Assembly (NCBI RefSeq): GCF_001429395.1
Contig: NZ_LMJT01000006.1
Coordinates: 1 to 64,000 of the forward strand
DNA length: 64,000 nt
DNA from: Allobosea sp. Root381
GTDB lineage: Bacteria > Pseudomonadota > Alphaproteobacteria > Rhizobiales > Beijerinckiaceae
Reading direction: 5' to 3'
The position numbers were made by a program, and so were the translations under genes. Position 1 is the first letter of the stretch. Each line of letters begins with the position of its first letter. The notes under the pieces are model-generated. The model was not told where the DNA came from. It ran no database searches and saw nothing but the letters and a program-made list of their open reading frames with translations. Below are positions 39,438 through 50,199 of the stretch, piece by piece.

Positions 39438-39776
39438 TCAGGCCGCCGCCGCGACGCTCTGAAGGCTGTAGACGGTCGGTCGTTTCAGCATCTGCGTGAT
39501 CTCGACGGCGATCTTCGAGCCGTTGACGACGACGATTCCCTTGGCGAAGGGATGGTTGTTGGCGAGAATCTGGACCTCGTCGGTCTCGCTGGCATTGAGT
39601 TCGATGATGGCGCCGCGGCCCATGCGCAGCAGCTTGTAGATCGGCATGCGGGCCGAGCCGAGCACGACGGTCAGCTCGACGGGTACGAGATCGAGATCGG
39701 CCTTCAAGTCCTGCCTCCGAGACCCTACTTCAGAATTCAACCAACGAAACTTGCCTGATTCCCCGTCCGGGGGCAT
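39438..39776 (-). CDS. Orphan FliN/SpoA-domain protein
   Basis: A 112-residue protein, nearly all of it one SpoA domain as in the C-terminal part of FliN: VELTVVLGSARMPIYKLLRMGRGAIIELN, then VQILANNHPFAKGIVVVNGSKIAVEIT (quoted in parts). FliN forms the flagellar C-ring, and SpoA domains also occur in type III secretion rings. No other flagellar or secretion gene is present nearby, so this is an isolated paralogue or a motor part encoded away from its operon. Divergent from lipB. Confidence 0.8.
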   Translation of the reverse strand: MPPDGESGKFRWLNSEVGSRRQDLKADLDLVPVELTVVLGSARMPIYKLLRMGRGAIIELNASETDEVQILANNHPFAKGIVVVNGSKIAVEITQMLKRPTVYSLQSVAAAA

Positions 39777-39828
39777 GAGGCTGGCCGCCGCTTCGATTCC
39801 GAGGTTGGCCGAACAGGGTTAATGCGCC

Positions 39829-40530
39829 GTGAAGACGCGCGATGCGCTTGCCGAGACTTTCCTGCCCGAAGCCGGCTCAGCGCCGGTCGAATGGGTCGTC
39901 GCCGAGGGGCTGACCGGTTATGACGAGGCGGTCGCCGAAATGGAGCGGCGCGCTGGCCTGATCGCCGACGGCCTGGCGCGCGAGCGGGCCTGGCTGGTCG
40001 AACATCCGCCGCTCTATACGGCCGGCACCTCGGCTGACGATGCAGACCTGATCGCGCCGGAACGCTTCCCGGTGCATCGCAGCGGGCGGGGCGGGCAGTT
40101 CACCTATCACGGGCCGGGTCAGCGCGTGGCCTATGTCATGCTCGACCTGAAGCGGCGCGAGCCGGACCTTCGCCGTTTCGTCGCCGCGCTCGAAGCCTGG
40201 CTGATCGCGACGCTGGACGGCTTCAACATCCGCGGCGAGCGCCGGGAGGATCGCGTCGGCGTCTGGGTGCGTCGCCCGGAGAAGGCGCCGAGCGCCGAGG
40301 ACAAGATCGCCGCGATCGGCATCCGGGTGCGCCGCTGGGTGTCGTTCCACGGCATTGCGCTCAATGTCGAGCCGGAGCTCGCGCATTTCGACGGCATCGT
40401 GCCCTGCGGCGTTACCGGCCACGGCGTGACCTCGCTGGTCGATCTCGGCCTGCCGCTGACGATGGCCGACGTCGATTCGGTGCTGCGGGCGCAGTTCGAG
40501 CAGATTTTCGGCGAAACCGTCGCAGTTTAA
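39829..40530 (+). CDS. lipB: Octanoyl-ACP:protein octanoyltransferase LipB
   Basis: LipB moves octanoate from acyl carrier protein to lipoyl domains, the first step of lipoate assembly. The 233-residue protein has [21 protein letters not shown], the catalytic lysine K159 in [12 protein letters not shown] and the acyl-thioester cysteine C193 in [16 protein letters not shown]. The start is GTG 39829; a nearby ATG at 39822 is out of frame. The gene is followed by a repeat-containing spacer. Confidence 0.95.
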   Translation: MKTRDALAETFLPEAGSAPVEWVVAEGLTGYDEAVAEMERRAGLIADGLARERAWLVEHPPLYTAGTSADDADLIAPERFPVHRSGRGGQFTYHGPGQRVAYVMLDLKRREPDLRRFVAALEAWLIATLDGFNIRGERREDRVGVWVRRPEKAPSAEDKIAAIGIRVRRWVSFHGIALNVEPELAHFDGIVPCGVTGHGVTSLVDLGLPLTMADVDSVLRAQFEQIFGETVAV

Positions 40531-40579
40531 GGGGTAGGGCCGGTCCTGCCGACCTTTGACAGCTTGGCTTAAACGCCGC

Positions 40580-40682
40580 TCAGCCCTCATCCTGAGAAGC
40601 CGCAGGCGCGGCTCGAAGGCGTTCCAGGAGGCTCCGGCGACATCTGGAGCATCGTTCGAGACAGCCCTTCGGGCTTCTTCAA
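40580..40682. repeat. Dispersed repeat (CCCTCATCCTGAG type), partial
   Basis: AGCCCTCATCCTGAG AAGC, GGCTCGAAGG and ATCGTTCGAGAC follow the same order as in the complete palindrome at 51530-51649, but the closing CTCAGGATGAGGG arm is absent. This 258-nt gap between lipB and the small lipoprotein gene holds no other recognised feature. Confidence 0.6.
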
Positions 40683-40788
40683 ACGAGGGCTCGAAAGACG
40701 GGGAATCGCATTCCAATAGTCCGATTTACCCTCCATTGACCATGGTGCGGCCATCCTCCCGGCGGGTAGACGGAGAGGAGGGACGATC

Positions 40789-40989
40789 ATGACACGCATC
40801 ATGCTCGCGGCCGCCATCACGGCGTGTCTTGCAGCCTGCACCACCACAGATCAGCGCATTGCCGGCGCCGCCGCCGGAGCGGGGGCCGGGGCGATCGTGC
40901 TGGGTCCGATCGGCGCGGTTGCGGGCGGCGCGATCGGTGCGGTCGCCGGACCGAGCGTGAAGGGCTCGGTCGACCGGCTCGACGGCTAG
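40789..40989 (+). CDS. Small glycine-zipper lipoprotein
   Basis: A 66-residue lipoprotein. The signal ends in the lipobox LAAC, with the lipidated cysteine at residue 17 ([18 protein letters not shown]). The rest is a glycine-zipper helix ([30 protein letters not shown], quoted in parts). Such peptides insert in or stabilise the outer membrane. GGAGAGGAGGG gives a strong ribosome-binding site. It lies 113 nt before mccB with no obvious functional link. Confidence 0.8.
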   Translation: MTRIMLAAAITACLAACTTTDQRIAGAAAGAGAGAIVLGPIGAVAGGAIGAVAGPSVKGSVDRLDG

Positions 40990-41102
40990 ACCCGCCGACC
41001 GCATGGGCGCCTTGCGCTTTCGCCTGTGAGCATCCGCGCCGGTTGGCGTTTGCCGCGTGCCGCGCGATAACCCGCAGGACGCCATCGCCTGGGAGCGGAT
41101 CC

Positions 41103-42710
41103 GTGCCGGTCATCGAAAGCAAGGTCGATCTGAACGCGGCCGAGATGCGCGCCAATGCGCAGGCCTGGTCCGCCCTCCGGACCGATCTGCAGGAGCGGCG
41201 CACGACGGCCGCGCTCGGCGGCAACGCCAAGTCGCGCGATCGCCATACGTCGCGCGGCAAGCTTCTTCCGAGGGAACGCGTGCTGCGCCTGCTCGATCCG
41301 GGCTCGGCCTTCCTGGAGATCGGCTCGCTCGCCGCCTTCGGCATGTATGAGGGCGATGTCCACGGCGCCGGCATGATCGCCGGCATCGGCCGCGTCGCGG
41401 GGCGCGAGGTGATGGTCGTCTGCAACGACGCCACCATCAAGGGCGGCACCTATTATCCGATGACGGTGAAGAAGCATCTGCGCGCGCAGGAGATCGCGCG
41501 TGAGAACCGGCTGCCTTGCGTCTATCTGGTCGATTCGGGCGGAGCGAACCTGCCGCACCAGACCGAGGTCTTCCCGGACCGCGAGCATTTCGGCCGCATC
41601 TTCTACAACCAGGCGACGCTCTCGGCCGAAGGCATCCCGCAGATCGCCGTGGTGATGGGCTCCTGCACGGCCGGCGGCGCCTATGTGCCGGCGATGTCGG
41701 ACGAGACCGTCATCGTTCGCCGGCAGGGCACGATCTTCCTCGGCGGTCCGCCGCTGGTGAAGGCCGCGACGGGCGAGGTCGTCTCGGCCGAGGATCTCGG
41801 CGGCGCCGACGTTCATGCGCGCCATTCCGGCGTGGCCGACCACTATGCCGGCGACGACACTCATGCGCTGGCGATCGCCCGGCGCATCGCCGCCAATCTC
41901 AACAGCGTCAAGCGGCCGGATATCGACATCGCCGAGCCGCTGGAGCCGCTCTACGATCCCGCCGAGCTCGAGGCGGTGGTGCCGACCGACCTCAAGAAGC
42001 AGTACGACATCCGCGAGGTCATCGCGCGCCTCGTCGACGGCTCCGAGTTCGACGAGTTCAAGAAGCTCTACGGCACGACGCTGGTGACCGGATTCGCCCG
42101 CATCCACGGCATGCCGGTCGGCATCATCGCCAATAACGGCATCCTGTTCTCTGAAAGTGCGCTGAAGGGCGCGCATTTCATCGAGCTCTGCTGCCAGCGG
42201 CGCATTCCGCTGCTCTTCCTGCAGAACATCACCGGCTTCATGGTCGGCCGCGACGTCGAGACGCGCGGCATCGCCAAGGACGGGGCGAAACTCGTGACCG
42301 CGGTCGCCTCGGCGCGGGTGCCGAAGATCACCGTGCTGGTGGGCGGCTCCTTCGGCGCAGGCAATTACGGCATGTGCGGGCGCGCCTACAGCCCGCGTTT
42401 CCTGTTCACCTGGCCAAATTCGCGCATCTCGGTGATGGGCGGCGAGCAGGCTGCGAGCGTGCTCGCGACCGTGCGCCGCGACAACATCGAGGCCGACGGC
42501 AAGAGCTGGGGTGCTGAGGAGGAGGAGGCCTTCAAGGCGCCGATCCGCGAGAGATACGAGGATGAAGGCTCGCCCTATTTCGCCACGGCGCGCCTCTGGG
42601 ACGACGGCATCATCCTGCCCTCGGAAACCCGGCGCGTGCTGGCGCTGGCCTTCTCCGCCTGCCTCAACGCGCCGGCGCCTGAGACGCGGTTCGGCGTGTT
42701 CCGGATGTGA
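41103..42710 (+). CDS. mccB: 3-methylcrotonyl-CoA carboxylase, beta (carboxyltransferase) subunit
   Basis: It transfers CO2 from biotin on MccA to 3-methylcrotonyl-CoA in leucine breakdown. From GTG 41103 ([15 protein letters not shown]) it has 535 residues, the usual length, with GGGAG about 8 nt upstream. The N-terminal carboxyltransferase half has [19 protein letters not shown] and [16 protein letters not shown]. The C-terminal half has [15 protein letters not shown] and [20 protein letters not shown], typical of MccB rather than PccB. The partner mccA is 3.7 kb downstream on the same strand. Confidence 0.93.
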   Translation: MPVIESKVDLNAAEMRANAQAWSALRTDLQERRTTAALGGNAKSRDRHTSRGKLLPRERVLRLLDPGSAFLEIGSLAAFGMYEGDVHGAGMIAGIGRVAGREVMVVCNDATIKGGTYYPMTVKKHLRAQEIARENRLPCVYLVDSGGANLPHQTEVFPDREHFGRIFYNQATLSAEGIPQIAVVMGSCTAGGAYVPAMSDETVIVRRQGTIFLGGPPLVKAATGEVVSAEDLGGADVHARHSGVADHYAGDDTHALAIARRIAANLNSVKRPDIDIAEPLEPLYDPAELEAVVPTDLKKQYDIREVIARLVDGSEFDEFKKLYGTTLVTGFARIHGMPVGIIANNGILFSESALKGAHFIELCCQRRIPLLFLQNITGFMVGRDVETRGIAKDGAKLVTAVASARVPKITVLVGGSFGAGNYGMCGRAYSPRFLFTWPNSRISVMGGEQAASVLATVRRDNIEADGKSWGAEEEEAFKAPIRERYEDEGSPYFATARLWDDGIILPSETRRVLALAFSACLNAPAPETRFGVFRM

Positions 42711-42823
42711 GTGCTTCGTTCCGAAGGTCGTGCGCCGGGCACTCGCCGTGTTGCTCCCAGCTTATCGACAGCGCTTTGCACGGCTCCTAAGTCCCGCCGT
42801 GCATCACCATGCTCGGGGAGACT

Positions 42824-43570
42824 ATGAAAGCACGCGCGAGCCGCCTGCCAGCGCCCTATCTCAAGCGCGTCTGGCTCGATCCGAATGCAGTCGAGGACGC
42901 AGATGCCTATCCATTCTGCCTGCCCTTCCTGCGTAACGCGTTCGAGGTTTCATTCGAGAAGGCGATTACAATCATCGTCGGAGAGAACGGGACGGGGAAA
43001 TCGACGCTGCTGGAAGGTATCGCCTCGCTGGCCGGTTATGACGAGGCCGGTGGGGGGAAGGGCTATCGTCCCGTCGATCATTCGCAGGCGATCGAGGCGA
43101 TGGGCGGGCGGCTGGCCATCGCGCTTAGGGCGAGCTGGCTTCCAAAGATCACCAATGGCTGGTTTTTCAAGGCCGAAACCTTCTTTTCGGTGGCGCGCTA
43201 TCTCGATGAGGCTGGTGGCCCGATTGCGCCGGATTTCCTGTCTCATTCGCATGGGGAAGGCTTCCTGCGTTTTTTCGAGGAGCGCTGTCAGAGACAGGGG
43301 CTGTTCATCTTCGACGAGCCGGAGGCGGCCCTGTCGCCCTCCCGCCAGATCGAGTTCCTGAAGCTGCTGCGCCGGATGGACCGGCTGGGGCATTGCCAGG
43401 TGATCATCGCAACACATGCGCCGATGCTGATGGCCTATCCGGGTGCCACCCTGCTGGGGCTTACGAAATACGGGCTCGATCCCATCCGCGTCGAAGAGAC
43501 CGAGCATTTCAGGATCATGCGCGAATTCTGGGCCGACCCGGAGCTTTTCGTCGAAACGATGATTGATTAG
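42824..43570 (+). CDS. Stand-alone AAA/ABC-type ATPase (COG3910-like)
   Basis: A 248-residue soluble ATPase. Walker A is IIVGENGTGKSTLLEGIA, Walker B is LFIFDEPEAALSPSRQIEFL and the switch histidine is in IIATHAPMLMAYPGA. The C-terminal VEETEHFRIMREFWADPE is conserved in this small predicted-ATPase family. No membrane or nuclease partner is adjacent. ATG 42824 has GGGGAG upstream and is preferred to an ATG five codons earlier. Function unknown. Confidence 0.88.
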   Translation: MKARASRLPAPYLKRVWLDPNAVEDADAYPFCLPFLRNAFEVSFEKAITIIVGENGTGKSTLLEGIASLAGYDEAGGGKGYRPVDHSQAIEAMGGRLAIALRASWLPKITNGWFFKAETFFSVARYLDEAGGPIAPDFLSHSHGEGFLRFFEERCQRQGLFIFDEPEAALSPSRQIEFLKLLRRMDRLGHCQVIIATHAPMLMAYPGATLLGLTKYGLDPIRVEETEHFRIMREFWADPELFVETMID

Positions 43571-43579
43571 GGGGCACGG

Positions 43580-44665
43580 TCACCCCAACACGAACGCCTC
43601 ATGCACGGCGCTCTGCACGCCGCCGCCCATGACCGGGCCGCCGCCGGCGACGTGGATCGCGTCGCCGACCAGCGCCGCGCCCAGCCCGTGGCGCGGCGTG
43701 ATCATCGGGGCGTATTGCTCCCAGCCGTCCGTCGCCGGGTCATAGGCCTCCATCTGGCCGAAGACGCGGTTCGTGCCTTCGCCGCCCATGACGAACACCT
43801 TGCCGCGATAGAGCACCGCGCCATGGCCCGAGCGGGCGGTCGGAAGCGGGTTGCGCGGCGCCCATCGGTCGGTCGCCGGGTCGTAGGCGTGGTGCAGGTT
43901 CGAATTGGTGTGGAAGCTGTCGACGCGCCCGCCGATGACATGGATCAGCTTGCCGATCGCCAGCGTGCCGGTGTGGTCGCGCGCCGTCGGCATCGGGGTG
44001 CGCTCGCTCCAGCGGTCGCCCTTGGGGTCGTAGACAAGATGCCAATCGACCGAGCGCTTGGACTCGGTGGTGTTGCCGATCGCGCCGCCGATGACGTGCA
44101 GGACGCCGTTCAGGCCGACGACCGCGGCCGAGCCGACGGGGCGGGACAGGGCGGCGATCTCGCTCCAACGGTCGGCCGCCGGGTCCCAGACGAAGCAGCG
44201 CGGATGCGGCCTGCGGTTCTGGTCGAGGAAGCCGCCGATGGCGTAAAGCTTGCCGTCGAGGAAGGCGACGCCGACATGGTTGGCACCGAGCGGAAGGGGA
44301 GCGGCGTCGCTCCAGCGGTCGGCCTTGGGCTCGTAGACATGGTGATAGGGCCGGTCGACGCGCTGTTCGGCATAGCCGCCGACGATGTGCATGCGGTCCT
44401 CATGGGCCGCCGCCCAGGCCATTTCAGAGCGCGGCATCGGCAGGAAGGCCTTCGCGCTCCAGCGTCCGGGATCGGCGGCCTTGGGAACGGGCGAATCGAA
44501 GACGTTCTGGCTGGCCGCGAGCTCGGGCTTCTCGATGCGGCCGGGCTGGTTCAGGCGCTCGTAATGGCCGCCGTGATGCTCATGGCCGGGCTGCTGCGCC
44601 AGCGCGGGCGTGGCGATGGCGGCGCCGGCGACGACGAGCAGATGGCGGCGGGTCGGATCGGTCAT
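43580..44665 (-). CDS. Tat-exported Kelch-repeat beta-propeller protein
   Basis: A 361-residue protein from ATG 44665. The N-terminus [24 protein letters not shown] has a twin-arginine signal, so it is probably folded before export. A His-rich stretch ([12 protein letters not shown]) precedes about six Kelch units, each with a V.GG-type strand and a later DPATDRW-like repeat (e.g. [36 protein letters not shown]). Kelch propellers bind proteins or glycans; a few are oxidases or epimerases. No catalytic signature is evident. Confidence 0.85.
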   Translation of the reverse strand: MTDPTRRHLLVVAGAAIATPALAQQPGHEHHGGHYERLNQPGRIEKPELAASQNVFDSPVPKAADPGRWSAKAFLPMPRSEMAWAAAHEDRMHIVGGYAEQRVDRPYHHVYEPKADRWSDAAPLPLGANHVGVAFLDGKLYAIGGFLDQNRRPHPRCFVWDPAADRWSEIAALSRPVGSAAVVGLNGVLHVIGGAIGNTTESKRSVDWHLVYDPKGDRWSERTPMPTARDHTGTLAIGKLIHVIGGRVDSFHTNSNLHHAYDPATDRWAPRNPLPTARSGHGAVLYRGKVFVMGGEGTNRVFGQMEAYDPATDGWEQYAPMITPRHGLGAALVGDAIHVAGGGPVMGGGVQSAVHEAFVLG

Positions 44666-44855
44666 GCGTCGGTTTCCCATTTCCGGCGAGAGTAGAGCGC
44701 TGCCGCATCTTGGCAACTCACGGTTTCTAAAGCACGCGGGACGGCGAAATCGCCGTGGAGCGCGGCGAAATGCTGTTCCGTCCGGCGGCGCCGCTGCTAT
44801 GGTCGCCGGCACCGAACTGAAACGGTTTAGCCGAGAAGAAACCAGAGGATACGCC

Positions 44856-45617
44856 ATGCCGTCGCACAACAAGGTCGCCATCATCACCGGAGCCGGCTCG
44901 GGAGTCGGACGGGCCGTGGCGCTCGCCTTCCTGAAGGACGGCTACCGCACCGTGCTGGCCGGGCGCCGCAAGGATGCGCTGGAGGAGACCGCGCAGCTGT
45001 CCGGCGCGCCGGCGGCCCAGGTTCTCGCGGTGCCGACCGACGTGACCGACAAGGCTTCGGTTGCGAACCTGTTCGCCAAGACCAAGGAGGCCTTCGGCCG
45101 CGTCGACGTCCTGTTCAACAATGCCGGCGTGAATGCGCCGGGCGGCATCATGCTGGAGGACCTCTCGCTCGAGGACTGGCAGAAGGTCGTCGACACCAAC
45201 CTGACCGGCCCGTTCCTGTGCACGCAGGAAGCCTTCAAGGCGATGCGGGACCAGCAGCCGCAGGGCGGTCGCATCATCAACAACGGCTCGATCTCGGCGC
45301 ACGCCCCGCGGCCGAACTCGGTCGCCTATACCGCGACCAAGCACGCCATCACCGGCCTGACCAAGACCGCCTCGCTGGACGGCCGCAAATACGGCATCGC
45401 CGTCGGGCAGGTCGACATCGGCAATGCACTCACCGAGATGGCGCGCCGGATGACGACGGGCGTGCCGCAGGCCGACGGCTCGATCAAGGTCGAGGCGGTG
45501 ATGGACGTCGACAACGTCGCGACGACGGTGCTGCACATGGCCGCCCTGCCGCCGGAGGCGAACGTGCTGTTCGTGACCGTGATGGCGACGAACGCGCCCT
45601 TCGTCGGGCGTGGGTGA
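44856..45617 (+). CDS. Short-chain dehydrogenase/reductase
   Basis: A 253-residue SDR from ATG 44856 ([20 protein letters not shown]). It has the cofactor-binding TGAGSGVG motif, [11 protein letters not shown], a catalytic serine in [11 protein letters not shown] and the YTATKHA tyrosine/lysine pair. An arginine shortly after beta-2 (LAGRRKD) favours NADP(H). Substrate unknown. It is divergent from the Kelch gene across 190 nt. Confidence 0.9.
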   Translation: MPSHNKVAIITGAGSGVGRAVALAFLKDGYRTVLAGRRKDALEETAQLSGAPAAQVLAVPTDVTDKASVANLFAKTKEAFGRVDVLFNNAGVNAPGGIMLEDLSLEDWQKVVDTNLTGPFLCTQEAFKAMRDQQPQGGRIINNGSISAHAPRPNSVAYTATKHAITGLTKTASLDGRKYGIAVGQVDIGNALTEMARRMTTGVPQADGSIKVEAVMDVDNVATTVLHMAALPPEANVLFVTVMATNAPFVGRG

Positions 45618-45638
45618 GGGTACATCCCGCTTGCCTGT

Positions 45639-45737
45639 CGTCCCGGGCGTAGCGCAGCGTAGACCCGGGATCCATGCCGGAACGCTTCAGGCATGGATCC
45701 CGGATCGGCGCGGCTTCGCCGCTTGTCCGGGATGACG
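45639..45737. repeat. Dispersed palindromic repeat (CCCGGGATCCATGCC type)
   Basis: Outer arms CGTCCCGG (45639) and CCGGGATGACG (ending 45737) enclose inner arms GGGATCCATGCC and GGCATGGATCCC around a short turn. This is the well-known intergenic palindrome of Rhizobiales. It occupies almost all of the 133-nt gap between the SDR and the membrane protein gene. Confidence 0.8.
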
Positions 45738-45750
45738 CTCGGGGATTGGC

Positions 45751-46410
45751 ATGACGCAGGCAGACGAAAGCCCCGCAACCACTCATCCTTCCGTCGCCCG
45801 CGCCTACACCCTCACCATCTGGGGCATCGCGCTCGGCATCCTGATCTTCGCCATCGCGGTCGTGCTCTGGGCGCTCGCGGTCGGCAACGCCCAGCTTTTC
45901 AAGGACGGCGTCGACTGGGTCTATGACGTCCTGCTCTACGGCATCGCGGCGGTGGTCTTCGGCCGCGATGCGCGGGCCGAGCGTGTGGCGGCGCTGGCGA
46001 TCGGCGCCGTCATGGCGGCGGCTGGACTGCACACGCTCTACGACCTCGCCTCCAAGATCATTACGCCGCGGCCGATCGAGGTCTGGATGCTCGGCTTCTC
46101 GGCCGCCAGCGCCATCGTCGTCGCGGTGCTGATCGTCGGAGTGCTCTGGCGCTTCCGGGGCGAGGACAATCCCGTCATCAAGGCGACCTGGCTGTCCTCG
46201 CGCAACGACGTCATCTCAACGACCGGGTTCGCGCTGGTCGGTCTCGCGGCGCGCGTCGCGCCGGTGCGCTGGCCGGAATATCTCTTCGACGTCGTCGTCG
46301 CCGGCATCTGCTTCCAGGCGACATGGGCGATCTGGCGCTCGCTGCGGGCGAAGCCTGCCGATCTGCCTGTGCAGGATAAGGCGGCGACAGGGCAGGCGGC
46401 CGGGCTATAA
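45751..46410 (+). CDS. Cation-efflux-like membrane protein lacking the usual HxxxD site
   Basis: A 219-residue protein with five or six membrane helices. DGVDWVYDVLLYGIAA resembles helix 2 of cation diffusion facilitators and NPVIKATWLSSRNDVISTTGFALVG resembles helix 5. In helix 5 the usual metal-binding HxxxD reads SxxxD (SSRND). The cytosolic C-terminal domain of full-length members is absent. A divergent or non-zinc transporter is likely; the call is by motif resemblance. Confidence 0.65.
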   Translation: MTQADESPATTHPSVARAYTLTIWGIALGILIFAIAVVLWALAVGNAQLFKDGVDWVYDVLLYGIAAVVFGRDARAERVAALAIGAVMAAAGLHTLYDLASKIITPRPIEVWMLGFSAASAIVVAVLIVGVLWRFRGEDNPVIKATWLSSRNDVISTTGFALVGLAARVAPVRWPEYLFDVVVAGICFQATWAIWRSLRAKPADLPVQDKAATGQAAGL

Positions 46411-46439
46411 AGGCGGCACGCCTTCGAGGACCGCCACCC

Positions 46440-48425
46440 ATGTCGATCGCTGCCAAACTGCCCTCCATCCTGATCGCCAATCGCGGCGAGATCGCCTGCC
46501 GGGTGATCCGCACGGCAAGCCGGCTGGGCTTACGCACCATCGCGGTCCATTCCGAAGCCGATGCCGAGGCGCTGTTCGTGCAGATGGCCGACGAGGCCTA
46601 TGCGATAGGGCCTGCGCCGGCGCGGGAGAGCTATCTCGACGCCGGGAAGATCCTGGCCGTCGCGAAGCAGGCCGGCGCTGCCTGCATTCATCCGGGCTAC
46701 GGCTTCCTCTCCGAAAATGCGGATTTCGCCGAGGCCTGCGCGGCGGCCGGCATCGTCTTCGTCGGGCCGCCGGCCTCGGCGATCCGCGCCATGGGCCTCA
46801 AGGACGCCGCCAAGGCGCTGGTCGAGAAGGCGGGCGTCCCGGTGGTGCCGGGCTATCACGGGGCCGAGCAGGGCGCCGATCACCTCCGCAGCGAGGCGCG
46901 TCGCATCGGCTACCCCGTGCTGATCAAGGCCGTTGCCGGCGGAGGCGGCAAGGGCATGAGAAAGGTCGAGCGGCCGGAAGATTTCGATGAGGCCCTGGCG
47001 AGCGCGCAGCGCGAGGGCGAGAACGCCTTCGGTGATGGCCGCGTGCTGGTGGAGAAATACGTGCTGGCGCCGCGCCATGTCGAGATCCAGGTGTTCGGCG
47101 ACAGTCACGGCAATGTCGTCCATCTCTACGAGCGCGACTGCTCGCTGCAGCGGCGCCACCAGAAGGTGATCGAGGAGGCGCCGGCGCCGGGCATGACGGC
47201 GGAGGTCCGGGCCGCGATGGGCAAGGCGGCGACGGAAGCGGCGAAGGCCGTCGGCTATGTCGGCGCAGGCACGGTCGAGTTCATCGCCGACGGGCGCGAG
47301 GGGCTCAGAGCCGACGGCTTCTGGTTCATGGAGATGAATACGCGGCTGCAGGTCGAGCATCCGGTGACGGAGGCGATCACGGGCCTCGATCTGGTCGAAC
47401 TGCAGTTGCGGGTCGCGGCTGGCGAGCCGCTCGGCTTCTCGCAGGCGGACGTCACCGCGACCGGTCACGCCGTCGAGGCGAGGCTGTATGCCGAGGACCC
47501 GGAGAAGGGCTTCCTGCCCTCGACCGGCAAGCTCTGGGCGCTGCAGTTTCCCGATGACGACGACATCCGCATCGATACCGGTGTCGAGGCCGGCGATACG
47601 GTGACGCCCTTCTACGACCCGATGATCGCCAAGGTGATCGCCCATGGCGCGACGCGGACCGAAGCGCTGGACCGGCTCGGCGAGGCGCTGGGCGAGACAT
47701 TGGTCGCAGGCCCGCGCACGAATCTCGCCTTCCTCAAGGCTTTGACCGAGGCGGAGGGGTTTCGCCAAGGCACATTCGACACCGGCTTCATCGAGCGCAA
47801 CCTTGCGGCGCTCGGGGCCGAGCCGCAGCCTCTCGACGCCGCGGCGGTGGCGGCCGCCGCGCTCCAGCTCGAGGAGGAGCGCCAGCTCGCCGGGCTGAAC
47901 CTGGCCTCGGAGCGGGCCGAGGGCGAGCATCGCTCGCCCTGGCTCGAGGCCGACGTGTTCTCGCTGATGCCGCGCCCGCCCCTGGGGCTGCCGCTCTCGG
48001 TCGATGGCGAGCGTGTCGATGCGCAGATCGAATGGCATGAGGCGGGCGCGCGGGTCAGCGTGCCCGGCCACGACATCGGCGAGGGCGAGCATGAGATCAC
48101 CCTCGCCGAGGCAGGACCGGGCAGTTATTTCGCGCTTCATCGCGGGCGCCAGACGACGGTCTCGCTGTTCGATCCCTTCGCCGTCGATCTCGACGCGGCG
48201 GCGGGCTCCGGCGGCGTCGTCAAGGCGCCGATGCACGGCAAGCTCGTCGCCGTCTTCGTCGCGCCCGGCGAGCCGGTGACGAAGGGCCAGCGCCTCGCCA
48301 TCGTCGAGGCGATGAAGATGGAGCATGTGCTCACCGCCCCGCGCGACGGCACCGTCAGCGAGGTCGTGGGCGAGCCGGGCTCGCAAGTGGCGGAAGGCGC
48401 GAAGGTGGTGGTGCTGGGGGAATAG
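46440..48425 (+). CDS. mccA: 3-methylcrotonyl-CoA carboxylase, biotin-carrying alpha subunit
   Basis: The 661-residue subunit carboxylates its own biotin for transfer by MccB. The biotin carboxylase domain spans about 1-450 (ILIANRGEIACRVI, KAVAGGGGKGMRKV, FMEMNTRLQVEHPVTE). A linker domain and a biotinyl domain with EAMKMEH (K626) follow. HGNVVHLYERDCSLQRRHQK is the form usual in MccA. Alone it could be confused with other acyl-CoA carboxylases, but mccB and ivd nearby support the leucine pathway. Confidence 0.88.
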   Translation: MSIAAKLPSILIANRGEIACRVIRTASRLGLRTIAVHSEADAEALFVQMADEAYAIGPAPARESYLDAGKILAVAKQAGAACIHPGYGFLSENADFAEACAAAGIVFVGPPASAIRAMGLKDAAKALVEKAGVPVVPGYHGAEQGADHLRSEARRIGYPVLIKAVAGGGGKGMRKVERPEDFDEALASAQREGENAFGDGRVLVEKYVLAPRHVEIQVFGDSHGNVVHLYERDCSLQRRHQKVIEEAPAPGMTAEVRAAMGKAATEAAKAVGYVGAGTVEFIADGREGLRADGFWFMEMNTRLQVEHPVTEAITGLDLVELQLRVAAGEPLGFSQADVTATGHAVEARLYAEDPEKGFLPSTGKLWALQFPDDDDIRIDTGVEAGDTVTPFYDPMIAKVIAHGATRTEALDRLGEALGETLVAGPRTNLAFLKALTEAEGFRQGTFDTGFIERNLAALGAEPQPLDAAAVAAAALQLEEERQLAGLNLASERAEGEHRSPWLEADVFSLMPRPPLGLPLSVDGERVDAQIEWHEAGARVSVPGHDIGEGEHEITLAEAGPGSYFALHRGRQTTVSLFDPFAVDLDAAAGSGGVVKAPMHGKLVAVFVAPGEPVTKGQRLAIVEAMKMEHVLTAPRDGTVSEVVGEPGSQVAEGAKVVVLGE

Positions 48426-48469
48426 TCAAATCGGCGGAATCGCTTGCAGGCGGTTCTTCGCTTTTTGAT

Positions 48470-49305
48470 TCAGTCATCGAGCGCGGCGATCGCTTTCGCC
48501 ATGACCGTCAGGTTGATCTCGGCAAGCGGATCGTCGTCGCCGAGGAACCATGCGGCCGAGAGCCCGCACCAGGCGATGATCCAGCACAGCAGTCGCCCGC
48601 GCTCCAGCCCCGATCTCTCCAGCACGATCTCCAGCCGGCGCTCGAAGACGCCCGGTGCGACGGCGACAGGCGGCTGGGGATCGGCGAGATCCGGGTCGCA
48701 GAACAGGATGGCGTATTCGAAGGCCCGGTCACCGATCACGCATTTCGGATCGATGGCGAGCCAGCCGCGTCCTTCGAAATCCAGCACGTTGTCATGGTGG
48801 CAATCGGCGTGCAGCGGTACGATCTCCTGCTGCGTCGCCAGGACCTCGCGCGCCACGGAGCCGGAGTGCGCCAGGGCGCCGCCGCGGCTGGCCGCCATCG
48901 GGAAGAGTTCGCGGAACCAGGTCTCGAGCGGGATCAGCCCGGCCGGCGCAGAACCGTGCGGTTTGTGCAGGGCGGCGATCGCGTCGCAGAGGATCGCGGT
49001 CGCTTCGTCGTCGTAGCCATTGCGGGCCATGGCTGAGAGCGAGCGGGAGCCCGTGGCGCGTTCGATCAGCATGGCGCTGCCGTCGTCGCTGCGGGAGAGC
49101 AGGCGCGCGGCGCCATCGCCGTTCCAGTATTCGAGCAGCCGGTGGCCCTGCCGTTCGTCCTCGGAGTCCGTCAGTTTCAGCATGGCGGGCGCGCCGCGCT
49201 GCCTGACCGGAAGCAGGCGGCTGGCGGGCGTCGTGATCGGCTGACCGTCGACGACGGCTTTCCACCGGGCGAGCCAGGGCGCGAAGGGAGCGAGGGCAGC
49301 GTCGT

Positions 49306-49309
<4 letters not shown>
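48470..49309 (-). CDS. APH(6)/hydroxyurea-type kinase family protein
   Basis: A 279-residue kinase-fold protein of the streptomycin 6-phosphotransferase family. The Brenner-type catalytic region is PLHADCHHDNVLDFEGRGWLAIDPK, with the catalytic Asp in LHADCHHDN and the magnesium-binding DPK. GDRAFEYA follows. Its ATG overlaps the stop of the upstream SDR (ATGA). Chromosomal context and ordinary composition suggest an intrinsic enzyme rather than an acquired resistance gene; the true substrate is unknown. Confidence 0.85.
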
Positions 49310-50073
<764 letters not shown>

Positions 50074-50199
50074 GAGAGTCTCCGTGCTTTTGGCATTGAT
50101 AGCGCAGTCCCGCGCGTCATGCTCCGGCGGTGCCTCACATCTGTGGAGAAGCGCGGCAGGCGCTGGTCTGGTTGCGCCTGCCGCAGTAGGTTGCCGCCC

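Noticed and set aside
42824-43570. ATPase as the core of a defence system
   Set aside because: No nuclease, toxin, methylase or reverse transcriptase is next to it; neighbours are metabolic genes.
46530-48386. 618-codon antisense frame over mccA
   Set aside because: Same reasoning as for pccA; third-position GC keeps the antisense frame open.
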